From: Eubacterium sp.
Lineage (GTDB): Bacteria; Bacillota; Clostridia; Lachnospirales; Lachnospiraceae
Direction of reading: 5' to 3'
DNA: 48,772 nucleotides
NCBI GenBank assembly: GCA_024684035.1
Contig: JAIKXQ010000098.1
Span: 1 to 48,772, forward strand
Made by a program: the position numbers and the translations under genes
The notes under the pieces: model-generated
What the model was told of the DNA's origin: nothing
Seen by the model: the letters and a program-made list of their open reading frames with translations, nothing else
Databases searched by the model: none
In this document: positions 32,790-41,183 of the stretch, piece after piece
Layout: every line of letters begins with the position of its first letter
Position numbering within the stretch: position 1 is the first letter of the stretch

Positions 32790-33425
32790 TCACAGATGCC
32801 CGTGCAGCAGATAGTGCAGATAGGATGCAGCGGTATCCGGATGATCGGTATTCGAGATGATTCCGAGGTATAAATCACCGGAAATGCCGGAATCCCGAAA
32901 GATGCCCGAGTTGTTGCGGCAGATGACGGCTTTTCCCTCTTCCGAGAGAACTGCATTATCCTTTGGAAGAGAATCTGTGATCCCCCGGTCAAGTTTTTGC
33001 AGATAATTACCGGCAAGGAAAATCCGGTAGGCCTTTTCGTTCATAATCGCAACGTCCATCTGCCGGGCTTCGATCATAGCGATGATTTTCAGACTGGAAG
33101 CGTAGGCATAACCGCTTACGTCTTCATCTTTTCCGGTGAGAACGAGTTTGCCTGCAAAATTGATTTTGTTTCGCCCCGGGTCGATGCCGGCTTCTGTCAG
33201 GAAGTCCGAGGAAAGCTTCCGGGTGAGCACAGGCCCAGCCTCAAAATTGACGGCGGCTACTCCGAGAACCGCATCCTTGCGGGTCATTTTTGCGTGGATG
33301 ACACTGACGCAAATCAGGAGTACAAGAGCTGTCAGAAAAAGAGGGAGCTTGTAATAGTCAAGAATGTAACGGACCCTGGCTTTCGGTGACAACGAGCGGA
33401 ATACTTTTTTTTCTTCAGTCTTCAT
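32790..33425 (-). CDS. Membrane-anchored protein of unknown function
   Basis: 211 aa. A short basic N-terminus, one hydrophobic segment (about residues 28-44, LPLFLTALVLLICVSVI), then an extracytoplasmic domain without a motif I recognise; the MDVAIMNEKAYRIFL stretch hints at a binding-protein-like lobe. It overlaps the YesL gene by 11 nt and is therefore co-translated with it. In related genomes such proteins occur beside DUF624 proteins and sugar transporters, so an accessory role in sugar uptake is possible. No function can be assigned. Confidence 0.7.
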   Translation of the reverse strand: MKTEEKKVFRSLSPKARVRYILDYYKLPLFLTALVLLICVSVIHAKMTRKDAVLGVAAVNFEAGPVLTRKLSSDFLTEAGIDPGRNKINFAGKLVLTGKDEDVSGYAYASSLKIIAMIEARQMDVAIMNEKAYRIFLAGNYLQKLDRGITDSLPKDNAVLSEEGKAVICRNNSGIFRDSGISGDLYLGIISNTDHPDTAASYLHYLLHGHL

Positions 33426-34101
33426 TGGCTTTTTTCTTTTTCTTATGATCGGCTTCTTTTTTGAAGTCTTTCAGGGTTTTGAAGTCCTCAGGTTTTTCAC
33501 AGAAATGCATGATGTTCTTCAGAAGATACGAACTGAGCAGTGCGCAGAGTCCCTCGCCGAAGAGGAGGATCGGGGTAAAAATGCTCACCGCGATCCAGAT
33601 CATTACCGCATGGATGGCGGCGACGAGAATCGTGCAGATCAGAAAGCGGACCGCAAGCACAAGCGAATTTTTGATCATCATGGGAATGGTGTTCTCAAAG
33701 CGCGCCATGAGCGGGAAGATGTAGATTACAATCATGCAGAATACAATCATCATGAGAATCCATACCGCATAGAGCAGCACCCAGACGGCCGCCTGATTCT
33801 TCAAATGGTAGAGAATGTAGCCGTCAACGGCGAGAACGGAACCGGCCAGAAGAAGGATGAGCCCTGTGACGGTTCCCTGTTTCAGGTTGGATCGGAACTG
33901 CCGGAAGTACGTCTCAACCAGTCTCGGCGAGCGATCCTCCGCAAATGCAAGTGTACAGTAGTAAAGAGCTGTGGTAGATGCTCCGATAGTTACTATAGGA
34001 AGTGATGTGAGCAGCCACAGGATATTCAGCAGCATGACATCGGCCAGATGGCCGAGAAAGCTCATGATCGGGCTGTCAGGGTTTACCAGATTTTTGAACA
34101 T
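33415..34101 (-). CDS. YesL family (DUF624) membrane protein
   Basis: 228 aa with about five membrane helices: an N-terminal segment (IMSFLGHLADVMLLNILWLL), a GASTTALYYC turn and a charged Lys-rich tail. This matches YesL/DUF624 proteins, which sit next to oligosaccharide ABC importers of the LplB/YtcP type in Bacillota. Function is unproven; an assembly or regulatory partner of the importer is suggested by context. A perfect AGGAGG site precedes the ATG at 34101. Confidence 0.85.
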   Translation of the reverse strand: MFKNLVNPDSPIMSFLGHLADVMLLNILWLLTSLPIVTIGASTTALYYCTLAFAEDRSPRLVETYFRQFRSNLKQGTVTGLILLLAGSVLAVDGYILYHLKNQAAVWVLLYAVWILMMIVFCMIVIYIFPLMARFENTIPMMIKNSLVLAVRFLICTILVAAIHAVMIWIAVSIFTPILLFGEGLCALLSSYLLKNIMHFCEKPEDFKTLKDFKKEADHKKKKKANED

Positions 34102-34486
34102 GAAAACCTCCTGTCAGTTTTCTTCTATCATTATTTTATAATAAAATGTAACACAATGTAACATAATGCAACAATACAGCCGGCGAAAAATGCAGGTAAA
34201 AATGCAGGCAGGCCGATCTGTTACATCGGTAATATGTACAGAAGTCCCCCGGAGAGGCTTCGTTTTGTTTACAAATTCTATTTTATTGTGCAAATGTAAA
34301 AATGTCAAATAAAAAATGCATGAGCCGGATTCATAAATGCACAAATGCGCCGCGTATTTTTACACTATATTTCACAAATGCACAAAGTTTGGCGCGGTTT
34401 CCGTTGACATATGCAACAATGTGACGTAAATTATCTTATATAAAAACAACGCACGCACGTGCAAATGTAAAAACGGAGGGTCGGAA
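34102..34486. promoter_or_regulatory. Divergent regulatory region with phased repeats and a sugar-operon promoter
   Basis: 385 nt, AT-rich, no gene. A plus-strand promoter is TTGACA (34404-34409), 17 nt, TAAATT (34427-34432). Three copies of ATGYAAC lie exactly 10 bp apart (34146-34152, 34156-34162, 34166-34172) before the YesL gene; related ATGCAAC and ATGTGAC lie in the plus promoter spacer (34411-34425). A 15-bp direct repeat, GTGCAAATGTAAAAA, occurs at 34288-34302 and 34459-34473, the second just before the ribosome site. These could bind the LacI regulator or another factor. Confidence 0.55.
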
Positions 34487-35425
34487 ATGAAAAAACCATC
34501 GGCCGCAGCGGTCAAAACTGGTGTCAAATCCGGTGAGAGTTTTCTCTCATATGTAAAAAAACACTGGCAGTTATATGTGATCTTTATGCTGCCGGCATTC
34601 CTGTTGACAATCATATTCAAGTATATTCCCATGGGCGGTGTCCTTATTGCGTTTGAGAGATACAACCCGATTCGCGGAATTTTCGGAAGTCCCTGGGTTG
34701 GTTTCCGGCATTTCAGCCGATTCATCACATCTCCGGATTTCCTGCAGTATCTCGGGAATACATTGAAACTGAGTGTGTACGGGTTGCTTTGGGGATTCCC
34801 GATGCCGATTATTCTGGCGTTCCTTCTGAATAGGATTCAGAGGAGAAAAGTTCAGAAAAATCTGCAGCTGATCCTTTACCTTCCGAACTTCGTTTCTGTC
34901 ATTGTTCTCTGTGGTATCGTGAGAATCCTTCTCTCGGTCACAGGTCCTGTGAATCTGCTGTTTGGAACACAGATCAATTTTATGACAATGCCGGAAGCGT
35001 GGAGAACGATCTACATTGTGTCCGGTATCTGGCAGGGAGCCGGCTGGGCATCAATCATGTACACAGCAGCTCTCTCCAATGCAAGTCAGGAACTTCGCGA
35101 GGCTGCAATCATGGACGGCGCGAATATCTGGCAGCAGATCAAGGTAGTCGAGTGGCCGGCAATCAAGAACATGGTTATCATCCAGTTCATTCTTCAGGCC
35201 GGAAACATTATGAGCATCGGTTTTGAAAAAGCATTCGCGCTTCAGACAGATATGAACCTGAGTGCATCGGAAATTATTGCTACTTATGTATATAAGAAAG
35301 GTCTTCTCGACGGAGATTACAGTTTCTCGACTGCGGTCGGTCTGTTTAACGCAGTTATCAACGTAGTGCTGCTGATTGCGGTGAACTTCATTGTCAAGAA
35401 GATGAACGAAGGCAAGGGCCTTTAA
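34487..35425 (+). CDS. Sugar ABC transporter permease (LplB-like)
   Basis: 312 aa inner-membrane permease with about six helices and the EAA coupling loop (ELREAAIMDGANIWQQI, residues about 203-219) that contacts the ATPase. The N-terminal YIPMGGVLIAFERYNPIRGI region is typical of LplB-type permeases for oligosaccharides. It has a GGAGGG ribosome site. With the next permease and the binding lipoprotein it forms a CUT1-type importer; no ATPase gene is nearby, so a shared MsmK-like ATPase is expected. Confidence 0.9.
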   Translation: MKKPSAAAVKTGVKSGESFLSYVKKHWQLYVIFMLPAFLLTIIFKYIPMGGVLIAFERYNPIRGIFGSPWVGFRHFSRFITSPDFLQYLGNTLKLSVYGLLWGFPMPIILAFLLNRIQRRKVQKNLQLILYLPNFVSVIVLCGIVRILLSVTGPVNLLFGTQINFMTMPEAWRTIYIVSGIWQGAGWASIMYTAALSNASQELREAAIMDGANIWQQIKVVEWPAIKNMVIIQFILQAGNIMSIGFEKAFALQTDMNLSASEIIATYVYKKGLLDGDYSFSTAVGLFNAVINVVLLIAVNFIVKKMNEGKGL

Positions 35426-35446
35426 TCAAGTGGAAGGAGAAAATCA

Positions 35447-36343
35447 ATGAAAAAGCAAAAATTCAGCAGTTATTCATTGTCAGATAAGCTCTTTCTGATT
35501 ATTGGATTTACATTCCTGGGCTTGTTCGCTCTGGCAATTGTTGTTCCGATGATTTATATCGTCATTGCATCCTTTATGGATCCGGTTACTCTTCAGAACA
35601 GCGGAGTTACCTTTGATTTTTCCAAGTGGACAACGACGGCCTATCAGAGAGTTGTTGAGAATAAGCAGATCTGGGTCGGCTTCGGAAATGCAGTGTACTA
35701 TTCCATCCTGTTCACCTTTATTTCAGTGGCAGTGACAATGCTGGCAGCCTATCCGATGTCCAGACCGGATTTCCGTGGAAAGGGTTTCTTCAAAACACTT
35801 TTTATGATCACAATGTTCTTCGGCGGCGGACTGATCCCGACCTACCTTCTGATCAGTAAACTCGGTCTGATGGATTCCGTATGGGCAATTGTTCTTCCGG
35901 GTGCGTTCAGCGTCTGGAACATGATTATTGCGAGAACCTATTTCGAAGGTGTGCCGAGCGAGCTTCGCGAGGCGGCGGAAGTAGACGGCGCAAATGAGAT
36001 CGTATATTTCTTCCGGATTCTTCTTCCGGTATGTAAGCCGGTCATCATGGTTCTGGTTCTCTGGCAGTTCGTCGGTATGTGGAACAGCTACTTCGATGCG
36101 ATGATCTATCTGAGCTCCGAGGCCAAGCAGCCTCTGCAGCTGGTACTTCGTTCGATCCTGATTCAGAACCAGCCGCAGCAGGGCATGATCGCAGATATGC
36201 AGAGTACAGCCGCAAGAGCACAGCTCGGCGAGCTTCTCAAATATGCAACAATTATTATTTCCAGTATCCCGCTTCTGGTAATGTATCCGTTCTTCCAGAA
36301 GTACTTCGACGCAGGTATCATGGCCGGTGCAGTCAAGGGATAA
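35447..36343 (+). CDS. Carbohydrate ABC transporter permease (YtcP/LplC-like)
   Basis: 298 aa second permease of the pair: six helices, EAA loop SELREAAEVDGANEIVYFF (about residues 171-189) and the C-terminal LLVMYPFFQKYFDAGIMAGAVKG, characteristic of YtcP/LplC proteins. It starts 21 nt after the first permease with an AAGGAG site. The downstream GH32 enzyme suggests fructo-oligosaccharides or sucrose as cargo. Confidence 0.9.
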   Translation: MKKQKFSSYSLSDKLFLIIGFTFLGLFALAIVVPMIYIVIASFMDPVTLQNSGVTFDFSKWTTTAYQRVVENKQIWVGFGNAVYYSILFTFISVAVTMLAAYPMSRPDFRGKGFFKTLFMITMFFGGGLIPTYLLISKLGLMDSVWAIVLPGAFSVWNMIIARTYFEGVPSELREAAEVDGANEIVYFFRILLPVCKPVIMVLVLWQFVGMWNSYFDAMIYLSSEAKQPLQLVLRSILIQNQPQQGMIADMQSTAARAQLGELLKYATIIISSIPLLVMYPFFQKYFDAGIMAGAVKG

Positions 36344-36440
36344 GCAAAAATATGCGATGCAGCACGTTTTTGCGCGAACTATATAAGGTAGAAAAACACG
36401 AAATACATCGTGTAGAAAATACAAAAAGGAGAGGTAACAT

Positions 36441-38108
36441 ATGAAAAGAAACATATTAAAGAAAGCAACAGCTCTTGTTCTTGCTTCCGGTATGGCACTG
36501 TCAATGACAGCCTGCGGCAGCGGAAGCAGCACAGCAGCAACATCCGTGAAGGAATCCAGCGTGGGAGATCTCAAATTCCCGCTCAAGGAGAAAGCAACTC
36601 TTACGGGTCTTACCAGTTATCCGAGCGGTTCCGAGTCTGAACCGAACAACAGAACCATCTTCAAAAGACTGGAGAAAGACACCAATGTACATGTAGACTG
36701 GACGGCAATCCCTTCCGATCAGTGGGGAGATAAGATCACACTTCAGATGTCCAACATGGACCAGCTGCAGGACTTCGTTTTTTCCGCAGGCTTCGGTGAC
36801 ACAGATCTGCTCAGATATGCAGAGCAGGGCGTGATCATCAACCTGGAGGATTATATCGACAAATACATGCCGAACCTGAGCAAAGTATTCAAGGATCATC
36901 CGGAGTACCGCACAATGTCCACAGATAAGGATGGACACATCTGGGCGCTTCCGTGGATTGAGCAGCTCGGTGAAGGCAAGACAGCAATTCAGGCAGTCGG
37001 CAATATGGCCTTCATCAACAAGAAGTGGCTGGATTTCCTCGGACTTGAGATTCCGAAGACAACAGATGAATTCGAGAATGTGCTCAAACAGTTCAAAGAG
37101 CATTCTTCTGAAATTCAGAAGGAATTTGGCATTGACGGTTCGGTAATCCCGATGTCCTGTATCGTGGGTGGCGGCAATGAGGACTGCATGCTGCTGATTA
37201 ACGGTTTCGGCGAGGGCTACGGTGACAATGACAACGGCAAACACATTGCAGTTACAGATGACAATAAGGTTGTATGTACAGCAACAACAGAAGGATACAA
37301 GAAAGGTATGAAATGGCTGCACCAGCTGAACGAGGAAGGACTGATCGATCCGGAGGCCTTCACACAGGACTGGTCCACATATGTAGCAAAGGGTAAATCC
37401 GGCCGTTACGGTGTATGCTTCACATGGGATGTTGCTAACATTGACAACCTCAAAGACTGGGTTCCGCTTCCGGCACTGACAGCAGATGTCCGCAATATCA
37501 CTCCGATGAACGGATCCTACACATCCGGTTTCGACAGAGGACGCTGCGTCGTTACTTCCAAGGCAAAAGATCCGGCACTTGTATGTGCTTGGCTGGACCA
37601 GATGTATGCACCGATTCAGTCCCCGCAGAACAACTGGGGAACATATGGAGAAAAGGATGATTTCGACATTTTCGAGATGTCCAAGAATGACAAGGGTGAG
37701 CCGATGCTCAAACATGCACCGCTCGGAGATGCTTCTCCTGTAGAGGTTCGTGAGGCAGAGTGTGTCGGAGGACCGCTTGCAGTTCTCAATGATTACTACA
37801 ATGTATATGTGACTTGTCCGGATGATGCACAGTATCGTCTCGACTGGATCAAGGACATTTACACACCGGATATGAAGATGAAGAATGTATATCCGAACGT
37901 ATTCATGGATACAGAGGATATCGCGGAGCTCTCCGATCTTCAGGCTGATCTGGTTACAGCGATCAACACAACCAAGGCAGACTGGATGATGAACGGTTTC
38001 ACAGATGCAGACTGGGATAAATACCTCAAAGATCTCGAGGGCTACAAGCTTTCCGAGTATCTCGATATTTACCAGAGAAACCTTGATGCTTTCAACAAAA
38101 ATTCATAA
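36441..38108 (+). CDS. Extracellular sugar-binding lipoprotein of the LplA/LipO type
   Basis: 555 aa. Lipoprotein signal peptide with lipobox SMTAC (Cys24 region), followed by a short Ser/Thr linker and a large family 1 solute-binding fold (motifs EPNNRTIFKRLEKDTNVHVDW, DGHIWALPW, WDKYLKDLEGYKL near the end). It captures the sugar for the two preceding permeases. It is preceded by an AGGAG site and followed by an imperfect hairpin before GH32, which may reduce expression of the enzyme relative to the abundant binding protein. Confidence 0.9.
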   Translation: MKRNILKKATALVLASGMALSMTACGSGSSTAATSVKESSVGDLKFPLKEKATLTGLTSYPSGSESEPNNRTIFKRLEKDTNVHVDWTAIPSDQWGDKITLQMSNMDQLQDFVFSAGFGDTDLLRYAEQGVIINLEDYIDKYMPNLSKVFKDHPEYRTMSTDKDGHIWALPWIEQLGEGKTAIQAVGNMAFINKKWLDFLGLEIPKTTDEFENVLKQFKEHSSEIQKEFGIDGSVIPMSCIVGGGNEDCMLLINGFGEGYGDNDNGKHIAVTDDNKVVCTATTEGYKKGMKWLHQLNEEGLIDPEAFTQDWSTYVAKGKSGRYGVCFTWDVANIDNLKDWVPLPALTADVRNITPMNGSYTSGFDRGRCVVTSKAKDPALVCAWLDQMYAPIQSPQNNWGTYGEKDDFDIFEMSKNDKGEPMLKHAPLGDASPVEVREAECVGGPLAVLNDYYNVYVTCPDDAQYRLDWIKDIYTPDMKMKNVYPNVFMDTEDIAELSDLQADLVTAINTTKADWMMNGFTDADWDKYLKDLEGYKLSEYLDIYQRNLDAFNKNS

Positions 38109-38126
38109 ATAAACAGACAACAAAAT

Positions 38127-38164
38127 CAGGGCTGGCCGGCAACTTCGACCGGCCCTGCATTTTT
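38127..38164 (+). terminator. Imperfect hairpin (attenuator or weak terminator)
   Basis: CAGGGCTGGCCGG (38127-38139) can pair with CCGGCCCTG (38149-38157) with a small bulge, and TTTTT follows after two bases. It lies between the binding-protein gene and GH32. It may be a partial terminator or a 3' stabilising hairpin for the binding-protein mRNA. Confidence 0.6.
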
Positions 38165-38279
38165 CTGATCAGGGAGGAACAGATCAGAACTGACCGGAAC
38201 CCGCAGAACAATCAGGCTTCGACGGAGCGAAAAGCATCGGGAAAGCGAGTTTTGACAGACTGGAAGAGGTATAAGAATA

Positions 38280-39767
38280 ATGGCAAGTCAGATATTAGAA
38301 AAAGCAAGAGAATACGAGAGTAAGGCGGCAAAGCAGATCAAAGCGGAAGAACGTCCGGCATTTCATCTGGTACCGCCGGCGGGATGGATGAATGATCCGA
38401 ACGGTTTCTCCGTCTATCAGGGAAAATATCATCTGTTTTTCCAGTATTATCCGTACGCATCTCACTGGAACGATATGCATTGGGGCCATGCAGTGAGCGA
38501 CGATATGCTTCACTGGGAATATCTTCCGTGTGCTCTGGCACCGGACTGCGACTATGACAGCTTCGGCGTATTCTCCGGAAGTGCGGTAACTGCGGAAGAC
38601 GGAAAGCAGCTTCTGATGTATACTGCGGTCAGGAAAGAACAGACAGAGGGGGAAACCCACGAGTTTCAGACACAGGCAGTTGCCTTTGGAGACGGTGTTA
38701 ACTATGAAAAGGTACAGCAAAATCCGGTCATCGATTCCAATGAGCTGCCGGAAGGCGCCAGCAGAATCGATTTCCGGGATCCGAAAATCGTTCGTGACAA
38801 AGACGGAAGTTATACGGCTTACATGGCCAACCGAGCTGCAGATACACTTGGGCAGATTCTTGCATTCCACAGTGAGGACGCCGTTCACTGGCACTTCGCA
38901 AATGTGCTCGTGAAGAATGACGGAACCTTCGGGAAAATGTGGGAGTGTCCGGACTTTTTCGAACTCGACGGAAAGCACCTCCTTCTTGTGAGTCCGCAGG
39001 ACATGGAGGCAACCCGTGATCTGGAATATCACTGCGGCAACGGAACGCTCTGCCTGATCGGAGAATATGACAAAGCCAACGAGGTATTCCATCCGGAGAA
39101 GGATCAGAGCATCGATTACGGCATTGACTTCTATGCTCCGCAGACACTTCTGACAGAGGATGGCAGAAGAATCATGATCGGGTGGATGCAGAACTGGGAT
39201 ACCTGTGCAATCCGTCAGCCGGACGCGCCGTGGATGGGACAGATGACAATTCCGAGGGAGATCTTCCTTAAAGACGGCCGTCTGTATCAAAAACCCTCCC
39301 GTGAAGTCGACGCACTTCGCGGCAAAAAAACAGAGTACAAAAACGTAACAGTAAAAGACGAGTGTGTCCTTGAGGGAATCAACGGCAGGATCGCAGATAT
39401 CGAGATGACAATCCGTGCAAAGGACGCAGAAGATCTGTTCCGCAGATTTGAACTTCGTTTTGCACAGGACGACAGATATTTCACATCAGTGAGCTATTGT
39501 CAGCATGAGGGCACTGTAAAACTCGACCGCGAATACAGCGGAAGCAGACGCGCGGTTGTGCATCAGAGACATTGTCTGGTACAGCCGGATACAGGAGATA
39601 TCAAGCTTCGTATTATTCTGGATCGCTTCAGCGCAGAGGTGTTCATCAATGACGGTGAAAAAACCATGACGACCACGTTCTATACGGGGCAGGAGGCGAC
39701 AGGAATTTCCTTCTTCTGCGACGGAGAGGCAGAGATGGACGTCACAAAATATGAACTGAATATCTGA
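38280..39767 (+). CDS. GH32 beta-fructosidase / sucrose-6-phosphate hydrolase
   Basis: 495 aa, no signal peptide, so cytoplasmic. The five-bladed catalytic domain shows the nucleophile Asp39 in WMNDPNG, the transition-state Asp in FRDPKI, and the acid/base Glu in WECPDFF. The C-terminal beta-sandwich ends with DRFSAEVFINDGE. It cleaves terminal fructose from sucrose, sucrose-6-phosphate or short fructans imported by the preceding ABC system; since that importer does not phosphorylate, unphosphorylated fructo-oligosaccharides are more likely. The start has GAAGAGGT upstream. Confidence 0.93.
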   Translation: MASQILEKAREYESKAAKQIKAEERPAFHLVPPAGWMNDPNGFSVYQGKYHLFFQYYPYASHWNDMHWGHAVSDDMLHWEYLPCALAPDCDYDSFGVFSGSAVTAEDGKQLLMYTAVRKEQTEGETHEFQTQAVAFGDGVNYEKVQQNPVIDSNELPEGASRIDFRDPKIVRDKDGSYTAYMANRAADTLGQILAFHSEDAVHWHFANVLVKNDGTFGKMWECPDFFELDGKHLLLVSPQDMEATRDLEYHCGNGTLCLIGEYDKANEVFHPEKDQSIDYGIDFYAPQTLLTEDGRRIMIGWMQNWDTCAIRQPDAPWMGQMTIPREIFLKDGRLYQKPSREVDALRGKKTEYKNVTVKDECVLEGINGRIADIEMTIRAKDAEDLFRRFELRFAQDDRYFTSVSYCQHEGTVKLDREYSGSRRAVVHQRHCLVQPDTGDIKLRIILDRFSAEVFINDGEKTMTTTFYTGQEATGISFFCDGEAEMDVTKYELNI

Positions 39768-39773
39768 CAGCGG

Positions 39774-39820
39774 AAAGCCCGCCTTCTTCACACTTATGCG
39801 AAGAAGGTCCGGGCTTTTTT
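39774..39820 (+). terminator. Rho-independent terminator of the sugar operon
   Basis: AAAGCCCGCCTTCTTC (39774-39789) pairs with GAAGAAGGTCCGGGCTTT (39800-39817), one bulge, followed by TTTTTT. It lies directly after GH32. Confidence 0.85.
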
Positions 39821-40052
39821 GTCTCATAGGAAATTGCTTCGCATTCCCTATGAGACAAAACGCTCCGCTTAGATGCGCAGCTCGCAGATGGGAAGATCGC
39901 TTCGCGATTCTGCTCGCGCGCCAAAGTCCTGCAGCGCTCCCCTCGGGAATGAGGGGCTGGGGGAGTCGAAGTCCGCTTGCGGACTTTGTTCCGTGAAAAG
40001 AAGTTCGAGGAGCTGTCTTTATATCTCTTAGAGATGTAGAGACAGCTCTTTT
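39818..40052. repeat. Array of hairpins upstream of the Wadjet operon, including one copy of the 18-bp flanking repeat
   Basis: Non-coding tract with several stems in a row. TTTTGTCTCATAGG (39817-39830) pairs perfectly with CCTATGAGACAAAA (39847-39860) and contains the 18-bp repeat TTTGTCTCATAGGAAATT (39818-39835). It is followed by ATCGC-TTC-GCGAT (about 39893-39905) and AAGTCCGCTTGCGGACTT (about 39969-39986). The last, at 40010-40052, has a 19-bp wobble stem beginning GAGCTGTCT and ending AGACAGCTC, followed by TTTT, a terminator. No protein is seen; it may be a repeat cluster or a remnant of an older gene end. Confidence 0.55.
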
Positions 40053-40133
40053 ATGATATGGTATAGGAGATTTATACTTTCTGTGACTTGACGAATTGAG
40101 CTGCATGTTGAAAAACAATAGGGGGAGAGAATT

Positions 40134-41183
40134 TTGAACGTAAGGGAACGGCTTGTCGCCTACGGCAGAAAAACCATAACGTTGGAGGCTTTTAAGGCGA
40201 TGATGAACATCGGCGCTATGGATGAGAAAACAGCATATGAGAGAATCTCCGGGCTGCTGGAGGAAGCTGCGCTGGAACCGGTGAAGGCTTCCGGGACAAA
40301 CGGAAATGTGAGTTATCCTCTCTATAAGAAATACAGGATCCTTTTGAAAATCGATGCGGACGGAGTGCCTATGGAAGAAATCAACCGTCTGCATCCACTG
40401 CTTTTACGGAGTGGTTACCTGTCGGCTGAGCCTGCGGTTTTTCAAACATATAAATCAGAGATCCGAAGTCTCAGCACTTACCTGTTCCGGGAAAAGGAGG
40501 AGATCTATATATCCAGAAAAGAGCGTTCCTACGAAATCTTCGGAAGGGAAAAGGTGCTGGATGACAGCGGAATAAAGGCTCTTTTGCGGAAGCTCCGGAT
40601 CACGGAGACGGATCTGAAATTTTACGATACACCGGAGTATTGTTTCCATGATTACATCCCGGTGAGGAAGGAGAAGATGACGCTCCTAATCTGTGAGAAC
40701 AAGGATATCTGGTTCAATATCCGCAGATGTATGTTTGAGGAGGGGACAGGAAAACTCTTCGACACGGCTCTTGATGGCGTGGTCTACGGGGAGGGAAATA
40801 AGATCTCCAACAAAAAAGGCGCTCTGGAAGAGTATGTGAAGTTCATGGGGAACCCGGAGGTGACCCTCCTGTACTGGGGCGACATTGACAGGGAGGGCTT
40901 CGATATTTTCCGGAGGACGAGGGTGGCAAATCACGGTCTGAAGATAGAGCTTTTTGTCGCCGGATACAGAACGATGATGGAACGGGCAAGGAACCGTGAG
41001 ATCGAGGACAGCCCTTCCTCCAGGAAACAGGGAGAGAATTTTGAGGATATCGTCCGTGTTTTTTCCACGGAGGAACAGGATTTTCTGCGGGAAATATTTG
41101 AAAGAAACAAGCTGATCCCGCAGGAGATCATAACGTATAAAGATTTGAGAAATGATTGGAGGAAAGAAAATGCTTCGTTCTGA
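40134..41183 (+). CDS. jetD: Wadjet JetD, topoisomerase VI/Spo11-like toprim nuclease
   Basis: 349 aa. The C-terminal toprim domain has the conserved Glu in [10 protein letters not shown] and the DxD in [14 protein letters not shown]; the N-terminal half is a winged-helix DUF3322-like region. JetD is the nuclease that cuts plasmid DNA after the SMC complex has extruded it. The start is TTG at 40134, supported by GGGGGAG 7 nt upstream and no better in-frame start. It is the first gene here, unlike the A-B-C-D order that gives the system its names, and it overlaps JetA by 14 nt. Confidence 0.88.
   Translation: MNVRERLVAYGRKTITLEAFKAMMNIGAMDEKTAYERISGLLEEAALEPVKASGTNGNVSYPLYKKYRILLKIDADGVPMEEINRLHPLLLRSGYLSAEPAVFQTYKSEIRSLSTYLFREKEEIYISRKERSYEIFGREKVLDDSGIKALLRKLRITETDLKFYDTPEYCFHDYIPVRKEKMTLLICENKDIWFNIRRCMFEEGTGKLFDTALDGVVYGEGNKISNKKGALEEYVKFMGNPEVTLLYWGDIDREGFDIFRRTRVANHGLKIELFVAGYRTMMERARNREIEDSPSSRKQGENFEDIVRVFSTEEQDFLREIFERNKLIPQEIITYKDLRNDWRKENASF

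Noticed and set aside
34114-34344. Small minus-strand ORF in the sugar control region
   Set aside because: It has no ribosome site, lies over promoter repeats and has a low-complexity Cys/Tyr/Phe composition.
36501-37715. 404-codon minus-strand open frame opposite the sugar-binding lipoprotein
   Set aside because: Antisense composition without motifs; the plus-strand lipoprotein is clear.
40088-40116. TTGACG as -35 of a Wadjet promoter
   Set aside because: The sequence 17 nt downstream (AAAAAC) is not a -10 box, so I could not place the promoter.
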